Notes: generated by a model from the letters alone, not told the origin. 64,000 nt of DNA from Rhodococcus sp. 4CII (GCF_014256275.1 NZ_JACCFE010000002.1:5002001-5066000); one strand, 5' to 3'; positions 30,690-40,206 are shown, counted from the stretch's first letter. Numbers and translations are program-made.

Positions 30690-32342
30690 TCACGGCGTCA
30701 CAAACGTCTTCTCCAGTGCCCGGCGCAGTTCGGACTTGCTGATCTTGCCGACACCGGTGACCGGGAACTCGTCGACGAACACGACCTTGTCGGGCACCTT
30801 GTAGTCGGCGAGTCCGCGGCCGCGGACGAACTTCTTGAGTTCGACGGCCTTCGGCTGCTCGCCCTCGACTACGACGAACGCGCAACTTCGCTCGCCGAGA
30901 TACGGGTCGGGCATCGACACCACCGCGACGTCGGCGACGGCGGGGTGCGCGAGCAGATGGTTCTCGACCTCCTCGGCGGCCACTTTCTCGCCGCCGCGGT
31001 TGATCTGGTCCTTGGCGCGGCCCTCGACCACCAGGTATCCGTCGTCCGTGAGCCGGACGACGTCGCCGGTGCGGTAGAAGCCGTCCTCGGTGAACGCCGT
31101 CGAATTGTGTTCGGGGGCCCGGTAATACCCGCGGATGGTGTACGGACCGCGGGTGAGCAGGTGACCTGACGTGCCGGCCGGGACGGGTTCGCCGTGGTCG
31201 TCGACGACCCGTACCTCGTCGTCGGGGCTGATCGGACGGCCCTGGGTGGTGACGATGGTGTCTTCGGGGTCGTCGAGCCGGGTGTAGTTGACCAGTCCCT
31301 CCGCCATCCCGAACACCTGCTGCAGTGTGCACCCGAGTTCGGGACGCACCCGCTTGGCGGCCTCGGCGCTGAACTTGGCGCCGCCCACCTGCAGCACCTC
31401 CAGGCTGGAGATGTCCCGTTCCGTGCGGCCTGCGGCGGCGAGCCAGGCCAACGCGAGCGGCGGTACCAGCGACGCGATCGTGACGCCCTCCCGCTCGATG
31501 AGCGTGAACGCGGTGTCGGGGCTCGGATCCGGCGCGAGCACCACGCGACCGCCGGCGTGCAGGACGCCGAGGATGCCCGGGGAGCTCATCGGAAAGTTGT
31601 GCGCCGCAGGGAGAACGACGAGCATCCGGGTGTTCTCGTCGACGCCACAGATGCGGTCGGACTCCCGCACCGAGTACAGGTAGTCGGTGTGGGTTCGCGG
31701 GATCAGCTTCGACACGCCGGTGGTCCCGCCCGACAGCTGCAGGAACGCCACGGATTCCGCGCCGACCGTCGGCCCGTCCGACAGCGGTTCCGCCGAGCGC
31801 AGTTCGTCGAGGGACGTGAACTCCTGCGCGGCGCCGGCGACGATGATCCGCGGCGGGTTCTCGGCCGACGACACCACGTCGCGGGCGAGCGTGCGGTAGT
31901 CGAATCCGGCGTGCGTATCGGTGATCACGTACGCCGCGGCATCGGCGAAGCTGCAGAAGTAGGAGATCTCCTGGGTGCGGTGCGCGGGCAGCGCGAACAC
32001 CGGGAGTGCCCCGAGCCGGAAGACCGCGAAGATCACCTCGACGTACTCGACGACGTTCGGCAGTTGCACCACCACCCGGTCGCCGGGCCGCACCCCCGAC
32101 GACTGCAGCCCGGCGGCGACCCGGTCGGCGCGGTCGCACAGTTCCCGGTAGGTGAGCGCGCGGTCGGCCCCGGAGGCGTCGGGTCCGGTCACGGCGATCG
32201 CGTCCCCGAATTTCTCGGCGCGGGTGGGCAGGAACTGCTGGAACGTCTCGTCCGTCCAGTACCCGGCGTCGCGGTAGCGTGCGGCGAGGTCGGCGGGGTA
32301 GCCGGTGGTGGTCTCCAGGGGAGCGCGAACGCTCGTGGTCAT
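30690..32342 (-). CDS. entE: 2,3-Dihydroxybenzoate-AMP ligase (EntE/DhbE)
   Basis: A 550-residue adenylation enzyme that activates 2,3-dihydroxybenzoate for loading on a carrier protein in catechol siderophore synthesis. It has P-loop LQLSGGTTGVSKLIPRTH near residue 190, YRTGDVVRL, and a C-terminal lysine in GVGKISKSELRR. The start at 32342 follows AAAGGA by six bases; a GTG at 32357 would put that site inside the gene. It is last of entC-entA-entE. Salicylate-activating relatives cannot be excluded from sequence alone, but the neighbouring EntA favours DHB. Confidence 0.9.
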   Translation of the reverse strand: MTTSVRAPLETTTGYPADLAARYRDAGYWTDETFQQFLPTRAEKFGDAIAVTGPDASGADRALTYRELCDRADRVAAGLQSSGVRPGDRVVVQLPNVVEYVEVIFAVFRLGALPVFALPAHRTQEISYFCSFADAAAYVITDTHAGFDYRTLARDVVSSAENPPRIIVAGAAQEFTSLDELRSAEPLSDGPTVGAESVAFLQLSGGTTGVSKLIPRTHTDYLYSVRESDRICGVDENTRMLVVLPAAHNFPMSSPGILGVLHAGGRVVLAPDPSPDTAFTLIEREGVTIASLVPPLALAWLAAAGRTERDISSLEVLQVGGAKFSAEAAKRVRPELGCTLQQVFGMAEGLVNYTRLDDPEDTIVTTQGRPISPDDEVRVVDDHGEPVPAGTSGHLLTRGPYTIRGYYRAPEHNSTAFTEDGFYRTGDVVRLTDDGYLVVEGRAKDQINRGGEKVAAEEVENHLLAHPAVADVAVVSMPDPYLGERSCAFVVVEGEQPKAVELKKFVRGRGLADYKVPDKVVFVDEFPVTGVGKISKSELRRALEKTFVTP

Positions 32343-32363
32343 CGAAAGTCCTTTCACGGGCCG

Positions 32364-33134
32364 TCAGGCTCGGAGGGTGGCGCCGCCGTCGACGTATAGG
32401 GCCTGCATGGTGATGTGACGCGCCCGATCCGACAGGAGGAACTCGACGGAGTCCGCGATGTCGGCGGCGTCGGCGATGCGGCCCAGCGGGATACCGACCT
32501 TGAACGAGCCCAGGTCTCCGTCGATCGCTCCGCGCGCCCCGGCGTTGTCTTCCGGGTCCGACCACAGCGAACGCTGCATTGCGGTGTCCGTCGAGCCGGG
32601 GGCGACGATGTTGGCGCGGATTCCGTATTCGGCCAGTTCGAGGCCGAGCACCCGGACGATCATCGAGACGGCCGCCTTGGACGCACCGTATGCGCCCATT
32701 CCGGTGCGGGGGACGCCCGCGGCGTTGGAACCGACCACGACGATGGAACCGGCTGCACGCTCCCGCATTCCGGTGCCGACGGCGCGCAGCACGTTGACGA
32801 GTCCGGTGACGTTGACGTCGAACACGCGCTGCCAGCTCGCGGGGTCGGCGTCGAGCACCGAGCCGGTCTCGAGGACACCTGCCACGTGCGCGAGTGCGGT
32901 GACGGGACCGTGCTCGTCCTCGATCCGGCGGACGGTGCCGGTGACGGCGTGGGTGTCGCGGATGTCGGTGACGGTGGTGCCGAGAGGCGGGGTGCCGAGC
33001 AGGGCCGCGGTGGCGGCGAGCCCGTCGGCGTCGCGGTCGAGCAGCACCACGCGGTGACCGGACCGCGACAGGGTGATTGCCGTGGCCCGGCCGATGCCCT
33101 GGGCCGCTCCGACGACCAGTGTCGTGCCGCTCAT
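32364..33134 (-). CDS. entA: 2,3-Dihydro-2,3-dihydroxybenzoate dehydrogenase (EntA)
   Basis: A 256-residue SDR that oxidises 2,3-dihydro-2,3-DHB to 2,3-DHB. The cofactor motif is VVGAAQGIGRA near residue 7, the catalytic Tyr/Lys are in YGASK, and SDRARHITMQALYVDGGATL ends it. The start overlaps the entC stop (ATGA). Identity rests mainly on the gene order entC-entA-entE; the SDR fold itself is not specific. Confidence 0.85.
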   Translation of the reverse strand: MSGTTLVVGAAQGIGRATAITLSRSGHRVVLLDRDADGLAATAALLGTPPLGTTVTDIRDTHAVTGTVRRIEDEHGPVTALAHVAGVLETGSVLDADPASWQRVFDVNVTGLVNVLRAVGTGMRERAAGSIVVVGSNAAGVPRTGMGAYGASKAAVSMIVRVLGLELAEYGIRANIVAPGSTDTAMQRSLWSDPEDNAGARGAIDGDLGSFKVGIPLGRIADAADIADSVEFLLSDRARHITMQALYVDGGATLRA

Positions 33135-34273
33135 CGGGACGGTCCCAGCGCGGTGAGGACGGTGCCCAGTTTGGTTGTGGTCTCGGCGAGTTCGTCGTCC
33201 GGTTCGGATGCGGCGACGATGCCGCCACCGGCGTAGGCGGTGACGGTGGTGCCGTCGGCGTCGATCTGCGCGCACCGGATGGTGACCATCCATTCGCCGT
33301 CACCGTCGGCGTCGGTCCAGCCCACGGCGCCGGCGTAGAAGCCGCGGTCGCCCTCGAGTTCGCCGATCAGCGCCCGCGCGACATCGGTCGGGGTGCCGCA
33401 GACGGCGGGGGTCGGGTGTACGGCGACGGCGAGGTCCAGTGCGGTCACCGAGCGGTCCCGCAACCGTCCCGACACGGGCGTGCCGAGGTGCCACAGCTGC
33501 GGAGTGCTGGTGAGGGTGGGCCGGTCCGGGATGTCGAGTTCGGTGCAGAACGGTTCGAGACCCGCCCGCAGCGCGTCGACGACGAGCGCGTGCTCGCGCA
33601 GATTCTTCTCCGACGAGGCGAGGTTGTCCGCGGTCAGCCGGTCGTTCTCGGGGTCGGCGTGCCGGGGAGCGGAGCCGGCCAGGGGATGGCAGGTCACCCG
33701 GTCGCCGTGGCGGCGGATGAGTACCTCGGGACTCGAGCCGACGAGGTGCCGTCCCGACCAGCCGGTGCCCGCGGCGCTCAGGTCGACGCTGAAGCCGTTG
33801 CCGCCGAGATCGTTGTCCACGAGCCGGGCGAGGAGGGCGTGCGGATGCAGCGGTTCGTCGGTGTACAGGACCACCGATCGGGCAAGCACCACCTTGTGCA
33901 GTGCGGCCTCGGGCTCCCGCAACACGGAAATCGCGGCGGCGACCCGGGCGACGTGCTCGTCCTCCGGGGGAATGGACGCCCCGGTGCGCACATTCGGGAG
34001 GGCCCGCGGACGAGGTGTCCAGCTTCCCGGGTGACGGCGCAACGCCTGGGGTGCGATCAGTGCGGCGGGATGTGACCGGTCGAAGGCGAGCGCTCCGGCC
34101 ACCGAGGTAACGGCGCCGCTCCGCAGGGCCGCGGCGGCGTCGCGGGCGGAGTCGAAACCGGTGCGGATGCCGTCGGCGATCACGGTGCCGTGCGGGCGGG
34201 AGAGAACGAACGGCGCGCCTGGCGGAAGGTCCGCCGACCTCTCTGTGGACTCGGCAGCGGCCGTCGACTGCAT
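33131..34273 (-). CDS. entC: Isochorismate synthase (EntC/DhbC)
   Basis: A 380-residue chorismate-utilising enzyme converting chorismate to isochorismate. The family core is SSPEVLIRRHGDRVTCHPLAG and AVHPTPAVCGTPTDVA. The catalytic segment is LEGDRGFYAGAVGWTDADGD near residue 300, ending with TAYAGGGIV. The length fits EntC rather than the longer salicylate synthase MbtI. It is the first gene after the IdeR-like box, coupled to entA by ATGA. No isochorismatase (entB) or NRPS gene is in this window. Confidence 0.9.
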   Translation of the reverse strand: MQSTAAAESTERSADLPPGAPFVLSRPHGTVIADGIRTGFDSARDAAAALRSGAVTSVAGALAFDRSHPAALIAPQALRRHPGSWTPRPRALPNVRTGASIPPEDEHVARVAAAISVLREPEAALHKVVLARSVVLYTDEPLHPHALLARLVDNDLGGNGFSVDLSAAGTGWSGRHLVGSSPEVLIRRHGDRVTCHPLAGSAPRHADPENDRLTADNLASSEKNLREHALVVDALRAGLEPFCTELDIPDRPTLTSTPQLWHLGTPVSGRLRDRSVTALDLAVAVHPTPAVCGTPTDVARALIGELEGDRGFYAGAVGWTDADGDGEWMVTIRCAQIDADGTTVTAYAGGGIVAASEPDDELAETTTKLGTVLTALGPSR

Positions 34274-34341
34274 CTGCGATTACCTTTCGTAGCGGACTAC
34301 TGCGCTCCGCGTCGCGATGCGGTGCGTTCCGCTCGACCATA

Positions 34342-34360
34342 TACGGTTAGCCTAACCTAT
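34342..34360. promoter_or_regulatory. IdeR/DtxR-type iron box
   Basis: TACGGTTAGCCTAACCTAT matches the known IdeR consensus TTAGGTTAGSCTAACCTAA at about 16 of 19 positions. It lies 69 bp upstream of entC and 74 bp upstream of the divergent Lrp-type gene. Iron-loaded IdeR would repress entCAE. Confidence 0.85.
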
Positions 34361-34433
34361 GGTGGTTCACCGTCCCGGTCCCCGACTCGAATACCATCGC
34401 ATGCACACATGGCACGGAGGGCAGGGGTCTGCA

Positions 34434-35384
34434 ATGACCGAACGCAGGTTCTCGCTCGATCAGCGGATCGTCGCTGCCCTCCAGGTCGACGGGCGGTGTT
34501 CCTGGAGTCGCATCGCCCAGGCGCTGGGCGAACCCGAACGGAACGTCACCCGGCACGGCATCGCGCTCCTCGAGTCCGGCCGGGTGGCCGTCACCGCGGT
34601 CGCGAACAGCGGCGGCACCGCGATCGTCCGACTCCAGTGCTCGCCGGGCACGGTGCGGGTTGCGGCGAGCGCCCTCGCCCAGCGCAGCGACTGCATCTTC
34701 GTGTACGTCCTCACCGGCACCGCCGACTGCGTCGCCGAGATCCACGTGTCCCGGGAGCGCCTCCCGAAGCTCGTCATGGACGAACTGCCCGCGACGATGG
34801 GCGTGGTCCGGAGTTGGACCGACCCCGTCCTGCGGTACTTCCGCACGGTCCGCGAATGGGAGGCCGGGGTACTGACCCCGGCCGAGAAGCAAGCGATCGG
34901 CGGGGTGGCGCCCCCGGCGTCGTTCCTCACCGACCTCGAGCGCGGCACCCGGGATCCGGTCGACCGGACGATCATCCGCGAACTGATGCAGAACGGCCGG
35001 GTGGGCACCACGGCGCTCGCCCGGACCGCGGGCGTGTCCGAGGCGACGGCCCGACGCCGCGTCCAGGCGCTGCTCACCGAGGGCGCGATCAGCCTCCGCG
35101 TCGTCGTCGATCCGGCCCTGTTCGGGCTGCGTGCCGAGGCGATGCTGTTCATCAAGACCCAGCGCAATCGGATCGAACCGTTGGTCCGGGGGATGCTCGA
35201 GATGCCGTATGTGCGGTACGCGGCCGGCACGGCGGGCGAATATCAGGTGGTCGCCAACATTGCCGCGCCCGACGAGTCGGTGCTCTACGACTACATCACC
35301 ACCGCGCCGTGGGTGGCCGACGCGATGGCCCTCGAAACCAACATGGTGGTGCAGGCGGTCAAGCGCAGCGGCAGGGCAATGTGA
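34434..35384 (+). CDS. Lrp/AsnC-family regulator with two tandem modules
   Basis: A 316-residue protein, about twice the usual Lrp length. The first HTH is in DQRIVAALQVDGRCSWSRIA and is followed by a ligand domain. A second HTH in DRTIIRELMQNGRVGTTALA is followed by a second AsnC ligand domain ending ALETNMVVQAVKRSG. ATG 34434 is preferred over an in-frame ATG at 34359, whose first codons overlap the iron box end. It is divergent from entC and 151 bp upstream of the DUF3311/symporter/amidase operon, its most likely target. Confidence 0.85.
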   Translation: MTERRFSLDQRIVAALQVDGRCSWSRIAQALGEPERNVTRHGIALLESGRVAVTAVANSGGTAIVRLQCSPGTVRVAASALAQRSDCIFVYVLTGTADCVAEIHVSRERLPKLVMDELPATMGVVRSWTDPVLRYFRTVREWEAGVLTPAEKQAIGGVAPPASFLTDLERGTRDPVDRTIIRELMQNGRVGTTALARTAGVSEATARRRVQALLTEGAISLRVVVDPALFGLRAEAMLFIKTQRNRIEPLVRGMLEMPYVRYAAGTAGEYQVVANIAAPDESVLYDYITTAPWVADAMALETNMVVQAVKRSGRAM

Positions 35385-35535
35385 CGGATTTCGACATCGA
35401 ACGGCCTCTCGGGCGCACCTGATTGCGATCTCCGACAGGCCGGTGGCCGATTTCGCCGAACCTCGCTCAGCGGTTGAGTGCTGTGATCCACACCACGCAT
35501 GCTTCCTCTACTCCCTGGATGGAAGAAGGAACAGC

Positions 35536-35826
35536 ATGCAACGAGAAGCCATTCTCGGGGCGATCGAGGATTCGCCGCAGCGCCGTTGGCTGCTGCTCGT
35601 CCCGCTCGTCCCGGTTCTCGCACTCGTCACCGCCGTGTGGTTGCCGTTTGTGAACACGGCCGATCTGTGGCTCGGGATGCCCCGCCTGCTCGTGTGGTGC
35701 TCGGCCTGGGTCCTGCTCCTGTTGCCGGCACTGGCGGCGGTGGAATTCGGCCTCGTCCGGCCGCACGAGGAGCGGAGCGATGACCATCGGCTCGACGACC
35801 TCCGTCTCGCGGAGGTGACGCCATGA
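35536..35826 (+). CDS. DUF3311 small membrane protein, symporter partner
   Basis: A 96-residue protein with two membrane segments (about 19-37 and 48-70) and the DUF3311-type segment LVPVLALVTAVWLPFVNTAD. The start ATG 35536 follows GAAGAAGGA. Its stop overlaps the symporter start (ATGA). Small DUF3311 proteins regularly precede SSS-family symporters and are thought to be an accessory subunit. Confidence 0.82.
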   Translation: MQREAILGAIEDSPQRRWLLLVPLVPVLALVTAVWLPFVNTADLWLGMPRLLVWCSAWVLLLLPALAAVEFGLVRPHEERSDDHRLDDLRLAEVTP

Positions 35827-37295
35827 CGAACTCAGCTCTGTGGATCACCCTGGCCGGCATGATCGGTCTCGCCGTGATCGCCGTCGGCGGACGCCGGAAA
35901 CGCGCTCAGAGCCTGAGCGAGTGGACGGTCGGCAAGCGGAACTTCGGTGTGGTCACCAGCTTCTTCCTGCAGGCGGGTGAATCGTTCACCACGTTCACAT
36001 TCCTCGGTGTCGCCGGTATCGCGTTCACCGCGGGCATCGGCGCCACCTACGCGATTCCCTACATCCCGCTCGGCTATGTGGCCCTGTATTTCATTGGTCC
36101 GCGGATCTGGAAGCTCAGCAAGGACCGCGGCTACATCACCCAGGCCGATTTCTTCGCCGACCGCTACCGCAGCCCGCTGCTGGGTCGTCTCGTCGCCCTG
36201 TGCGGAATCATCTTCCTGCTCCCGTACCTGCAGTTGCAGATCACCGGTCTCGGCCTCATCGTCCGCCTCGTCACGGGCAGCGCGAGTTCGGGCACGCTGA
36301 GCATGATCGTCGCGACCGTCCTGGTCGTCGGCTTCGTGCTGTGGGCGGGTATCCACGGCCTCGCGCGCACCGCCTACGTCAAGGACGTCCTGATCCTGCT
36401 CGCCGTCGTGGTGCTGTCCGTCGTGATTCCGCTGCACTTCGCGGGTGGCATCGGCGACGTGTTCGGCCAGATCGCGCAGACACACAGCGAGATGCTGACC
36501 GTGAATCCCGGCAACTACGACGGGGTCTGGTGGACCACCAGCCTGCTGATCTCCGCGATCGGTTGCGGGTTCCTCACCACCCCGCACCTCTGGCCGCCGC
36601 TGCTCGCCGCGAAGAACGGCCGAGTCATCCGCTCCAACAACACTTTTCTGCCGATGTACCAGGTGGTGATGATTCTCCCGATCATGCTGGGCTTCGTCGG
36701 GATCCTGGCACTGAACCGGAGCACCAGCAGCAACGCCGTCCTGCTCACGCTGGCCGGGGGAGCCCTGCCGAACTGGGCGCTCGGACTGATCGCGATCGCT
36801 GCGGCGTCCGCGGCGATGCTGCCCGCCGGCGCCATCTGCATCGGCATCTCCACGCTGGCGTCGCACAACCTGGTGACGATTCGGAGCGAGCGCACCAAAC
36901 TCCGGTTCAACCACCTCGTCGTGATCGCCGCTGCCACCATCGCCCTGGTGCTCGGTCTGACGCGTCCCGATCTGCTGGCCAACCTGCTGCTGCTCACATT
37001 CGGCGGGCTCAGCCAGCTCGCCCCCGGTCTGGCGATGGCCCTGCCGAACAAGCCGGTGCTCGCCAAGCAGTCCGTGTTCGCCGGACTTCTCGTCGGCATG
37101 CTCACCGTCATCGTGATGACCGTCTTCGACCTGAACCTCGCCAACATCGACGCCGGCATCTGCGGACTGGTCCTCAACCTCGCGGTGATCGCCGTGGTCG
37201 AGGCCGTCGTCCGCGCCACCGGTCCCCGCACCCCGGCCCCCGCGCCGTCGGGCGACCTTCCCGCCACCACCCCGATCCTGGAGACCTCGACATGA
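35823..37295 (+). CDS. Sodium:solute symporter (SSS family)
   Basis: A 490-residue, about 13-segment symporter related to the monocarboxylate/urea-type SSS group. It has QAGESFTTFTFLGVAG in the first segments and GYITQADFFADRY after the third. It overlaps both neighbours by ATGA, with DUF3311 upstream and the amidase downstream. The amidase partner suggests an amide or its carboxylate product as substrate, which is inference. Confidence 0.88.
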   Translation: MTNSALWITLAGMIGLAVIAVGGRRKRAQSLSEWTVGKRNFGVVTSFFLQAGESFTTFTFLGVAGIAFTAGIGATYAIPYIPLGYVALYFIGPRIWKLSKDRGYITQADFFADRYRSPLLGRLVALCGIIFLLPYLQLQITGLGLIVRLVTGSASSGTLSMIVATVLVVGFVLWAGIHGLARTAYVKDVLILLAVVVLSVVIPLHFAGGIGDVFGQIAQTHSEMLTVNPGNYDGVWWTTSLLISAIGCGFLTTPHLWPPLLAAKNGRVIRSNNTFLPMYQVVMILPIMLGFVGILALNRSTSSNAVLLTLAGGALPNWALGLIAIAAASAAMLPAGAICIGISTLASHNLVTIRSERTKLRFNHLVVIAAATIALVLGLTRPDLLANLLLLTFGGLSQLAPGLAMALPNKPVLAKQSVFAGLLVGMLTVIVMTVFDLNLANIDAGICGLVLNLAVIAVVEAVVRATGPRTPAPAPSGDLPATTPILETST

Positions 37296-38719
37296 CCATC
37301 GATTACTACTCGACCGGCCGCGAGATGCTCGCCGCACTCCGCAGCAAGGACATCTCGGCCCGCGAGTTGCTCGACCTCCACACCGACCGGATCGCGCAGG
37401 TGAATCCGACGGTCAACGCGCTCGTCAGCCTCGACCTGGACCGCGCGCACGCCACCGCGGCCGCCGCGGACGACCGGACCGCCGCCGGGGGACCGGTGGG
37501 GCCGTTGCACGGACTGCCGTTCGCCTTCAAGGACACTCACGACGTCGCCGGATTCCCCACGGTCGCCGGTTCGCCGCTGCTCGTCGACAACGTGCCCGAG
37601 ACGAGCGAGCTGATCGCCGAACGCGTCACCGCGGCCGGGGCCGTCACGATCGGCAAGTCCAACGTCCCCGAATTCGCGGCTGGTTCGCACACGTTCAACA
37701 CGGTCTTCGGAACCACCACCAACCCGTACGACCCGACGAAGAGCGCGGGTGGGTCGAGTGGCGGCGCCGCGTCCGCACTCGGTGCGGGCATGGTCCCGCT
37801 AGCCGACGGCAGCGACATGGGCGGATCGCTGCGCAACCCGGCGTCGTTCTGCAATGTGGTCGGGCTGCGCCCCACCCCGGGACGCGTGCCGTGCTGGCCG
37901 AACAGCGCGCCGTGGGACTCGCTCGTGACGCAGGGGCCGATGGCCCGGAACGTCGACGACCTCGAACTGCTGCTGTCGGTGATCGCCGGACCCGACGCAC
38001 GCATCCGCAGCTCGCTCAGCGCCGACGCACTCACCCCCCGCCTCGGTGTCGCCGGTATGCAGGGTCTGCGCGTCGCGGTGTCCGCGGATCTGGGCGGCCT
38101 CTTCCCGTTGGATGCACCGGTCCGCGAGATTCACGACCGTCAGCCGTCGATCTTCGCCGCGGCCGGAGCGGTGATCGCCGAGGACGCGCCGTCGATTCCC
38201 GACGCCGAGTGGGTGTTCCGCACGCTGCGGGCGTGGCGGTTCAAGATCGATCTCGGCGCGCAGGCGGACGCCACCCCCGACATGCTGAAGCCGTCCCTCC
38301 TCGACAACATCCGGCAGGCGGACCGGCTGTCCGCCGACGACGTCGCGAAAGCCATGGTGGCGCAGGCGGAGATCCAGTACCGTGCCGTCGAATTCTTCAC
38401 CCGGCACGACGTTCTGGTGATGCCGGTTTCCCAGGTGCTCCCGTTCGACGCCGACCTCGAATACCCGGCCGCCGTGGACGGACGCCGCTGCGACGACTAC
38501 CTCGACTGGATGACGTCGGCGTTGACCGTGACGGTGCTGGGGTGCCCGTCGATCTCGGTTCCGGCCGGGTTCAGCGCAGACGGTCTGCCCGTCGGCGTCC
38601 AGATCGTCGCCGCCCCGGGCAACGACCTGTTCCTCCTCGACGTGGCGCGGGCCTACGAAGAGCTCAACCCTGTCGGGGCCACCCGCCCGCACCTCCTGGG
38701 CGGGGCAGCACGCGTCTAG
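37292..38719 (+). CDS. Amidase-signature-family amidase
   Basis: A 475-residue hydrolase with the full Ser-cisSer-Lys triad: Lys80 (LPFAFKDTHD), cis-Ser155 (SAGGSSGGAAS) and nucleophile Ser179 (GSDMGGSLRNP). It hydrolyses an amide to acid and ammonia. The start ATG 37292 overlaps the symporter stop; longer in-frame sequence upstream is shadow of the symporter. Coupling to the transporter makes an uptake-and-hydrolysis unit. A perfect palindrome follows. Confidence 0.92.
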   Translation: MTIDYYSTGREMLAALRSKDISARELLDLHTDRIAQVNPTVNALVSLDLDRAHATAAAADDRTAAGGPVGPLHGLPFAFKDTHDVAGFPTVAGSPLLVDNVPETSELIAERVTAAGAVTIGKSNVPEFAAGSHTFNTVFGTTTNPYDPTKSAGGSSGGAASALGAGMVPLADGSDMGGSLRNPASFCNVVGLRPTPGRVPCWPNSAPWDSLVTQGPMARNVDDLELLLSVIAGPDARIRSSLSADALTPRLGVAGMQGLRVAVSADLGGLFPLDAPVREIHDRQPSIFAAAGAVIAEDAPSIPDAEWVFRTLRAWRFKIDLGAQADATPDMLKPSLLDNIRQADRLSADDVAKAMVAQAEIQYRAVEFFTRHDVLVMPVSQVLPFDADLEYPAAVDGRRCDDYLDWMTSALTVTVLGCPSISVPAGFSADGLPVGVQIVAAPGNDLFLLDVARAYEELNPVGATRPHLLGGAARV

Positions 38720-38740
38720 CGCGACGTTTGCCCACCGAAT

Positions 38741-38776
38741 CGTCAGATGCCGCCGCAATTGCGGCGGCATCTGACG
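38741..38776. terminator. Perfect 36-bp palindrome, probable terminator
   Basis: CGTCAGATGCCGCCGCAA (38741-38758) followed directly by its exact complement (38759-38776), with imperfect pairing continuing outwards. It is the only structure between the amidase stop (38719) and the kinase gene. There is no T-run. Confidence 0.65.
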
Positions 38777-38853
38777 AATTCGTGTGAAACGGCATGGCCG
38801 CGGCCGGCGGGTGGATACTGATGAGGGACGCCCGAGACGGCGAGGTGGTGGCG

Positions 38854-40206
38854 ATGACACTCGATCAGGGTGGTTCCGCGGAATCTGCGGACTCCGAGAG
38901 CGCGCGTCGGCGCTGGCTGGCCCGGGCTGCGTTCGTGGCGGCCTTCGCCTCCGTCGCCGTATTGGTGGTGTTCGCCGGACTGCATACCCTGACGCTGCTG
39001 ATCGTGGCGGTCGGTGCTGTGGTGGTGGCGGTCGCGGCGTTGTTCTGGTTCCTCACGAGCCGCGGTGTGCTCCGGTGGCTGTCGCTGGTCGTGCTGGTTC
39101 TGACTCCGATCGTCGTGCTCGGACTTCTCATCGGAGCCCAGTTGTTGTGGGTGGTGCTGCTGGCCGCGGGGCTCGCCGTGCTCGCCGTCGTCTGCGCCCG
39201 CGCCGCCCTCGGCCGCGACCGCGCCGACTGGCTGATGCCCGAGCACCCGTCCGCACCACCGGAACGTCCCTTTCTGGTGATGAATCCCCACTCCGGCGGC
39301 GGGAAGGTCGGGAAGTTCGACCTGAAGAAACGAGCCGAGGAACTCGGGGCCGAGGTGGTTCTGCTCGAAGGGCCGGGGACGGTCGACGTCGAAGCGCTGG
39401 CCCGGGACGCCGTGGCACGCGGGGCCGACCTCCTCGGGGTGGCCGGCGGCGACGGCACGCAGGCTCTGGTGGCCGGCATCGCCGCCGAGCACGACCTTCC
39501 GTTCCTGGTGATCAGCGCGGGCACGCGGAACCATTTCGCGTTGGATCTCGGATTGGACCGCGACGACCCGGCCCGATGCCTCGATGCGTTGTCGGACGGG
39601 ATCGAACTCCGGATCGACCTCGGAAAGGTCGGCGGGCGCACGTTCGTCAACAACGCGTCGTTCGGCGCCTACGCCGAGGTGGTGCAGAGCCCCGCCTATC
39701 GCGACGACAAGACCGGCACGATCCTGCGAATGCTTCCGGACCTGCTCGCGGGGCAGCGAGGGGGACGGCTCCTCGCCCGTTTCGACGACAGGACGATCGA
39801 CGGGCCGCAGGCCGTTCTGGTGAGCAACGGCCCGTACGAGATGCAGGATCTGGCGGGTCTCGGACGCCGGCCGCGTATCGATCGGGGCACCCTCGGCGTG
39901 GTGACGATTTCGGTGAGCAGTACGCGACAGGCCGTCGGTCTACTCCATCGTGCGCGTCAGAACGGGCTGATCCAGCATTCCGCGCGTGAGGTCGTCATCG
40001 ACGCGGACGCACCCGAGATTCCCGCAGGCATCGACGGCGAGGCCCTGGTGATCCCCACGCCTGTGCGGTGCACCGTCACCCCCGGGGCATTGCGCGTGCG
40101 CGTGCCCCGCAACCGTCCCGGTGTCCGCCCGCCGGCCCGACCGGTGGATTGGGTCCGCCTCCGCCGGTTGGCCGTCGGCACACGGCGGCGCGTCGGCGAA
40201 TCCTGA
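38854..40206 (+). CDS. Diacylglycerol/lipid kinase-like protein with membrane N-terminus
   Basis: About 450 residues. Three to four membrane segments in the first 110 residues precede a DAGK catalytic domain: PFLVMNPHSGGGKVGKFDL, the nucleotide-binding GGDGTQALVAG, and NNASFGAYAEVVQSP. ATG 38854 with GAGG eight bases upstream is preferred; ATG 38794 or 38821 are possible. It would phosphorylate a lipid such as diacylglycerol or a sphingoid-like base; the substrate is not evident. The membrane-anchored layout is uncommon compared with soluble DgkB. Confidence 0.82.
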   Translation: MTLDQGGSAESADSESARRRWLARAAFVAAFASVAVLVVFAGLHTLTLLIVAVGAVVVAVAALFWFLTSRGVLRWLSLVVLVLTPIVVLGLLIGAQLLWVVLLAAGLAVLAVVCARAALGRDRADWLMPEHPSAPPERPFLVMNPHSGGGKVGKFDLKKRAEELGAEVVLLEGPGTVDVEALARDAVARGADLLGVAGGDGTQALVAGIAAEHDLPFLVISAGTRNHFALDLGLDRDDPARCLDALSDGIELRIDLGKVGGRTFVNNASFGAYAEVVQSPAYRDDKTGTILRMLPDLLAGQRGGRLLARFDDRTIDGPQAVLVSNGPYEMQDLAGLGRRPRIDRGTLGVVTISVSSTRQAVGLLHRARQNGLIQHSAREVVIDADAPEIPAGIDGEALVIPTPVRCTVTPGALRVRVPRNRPGVRPPARPVDWVRLRRLAVGTRRRVGES

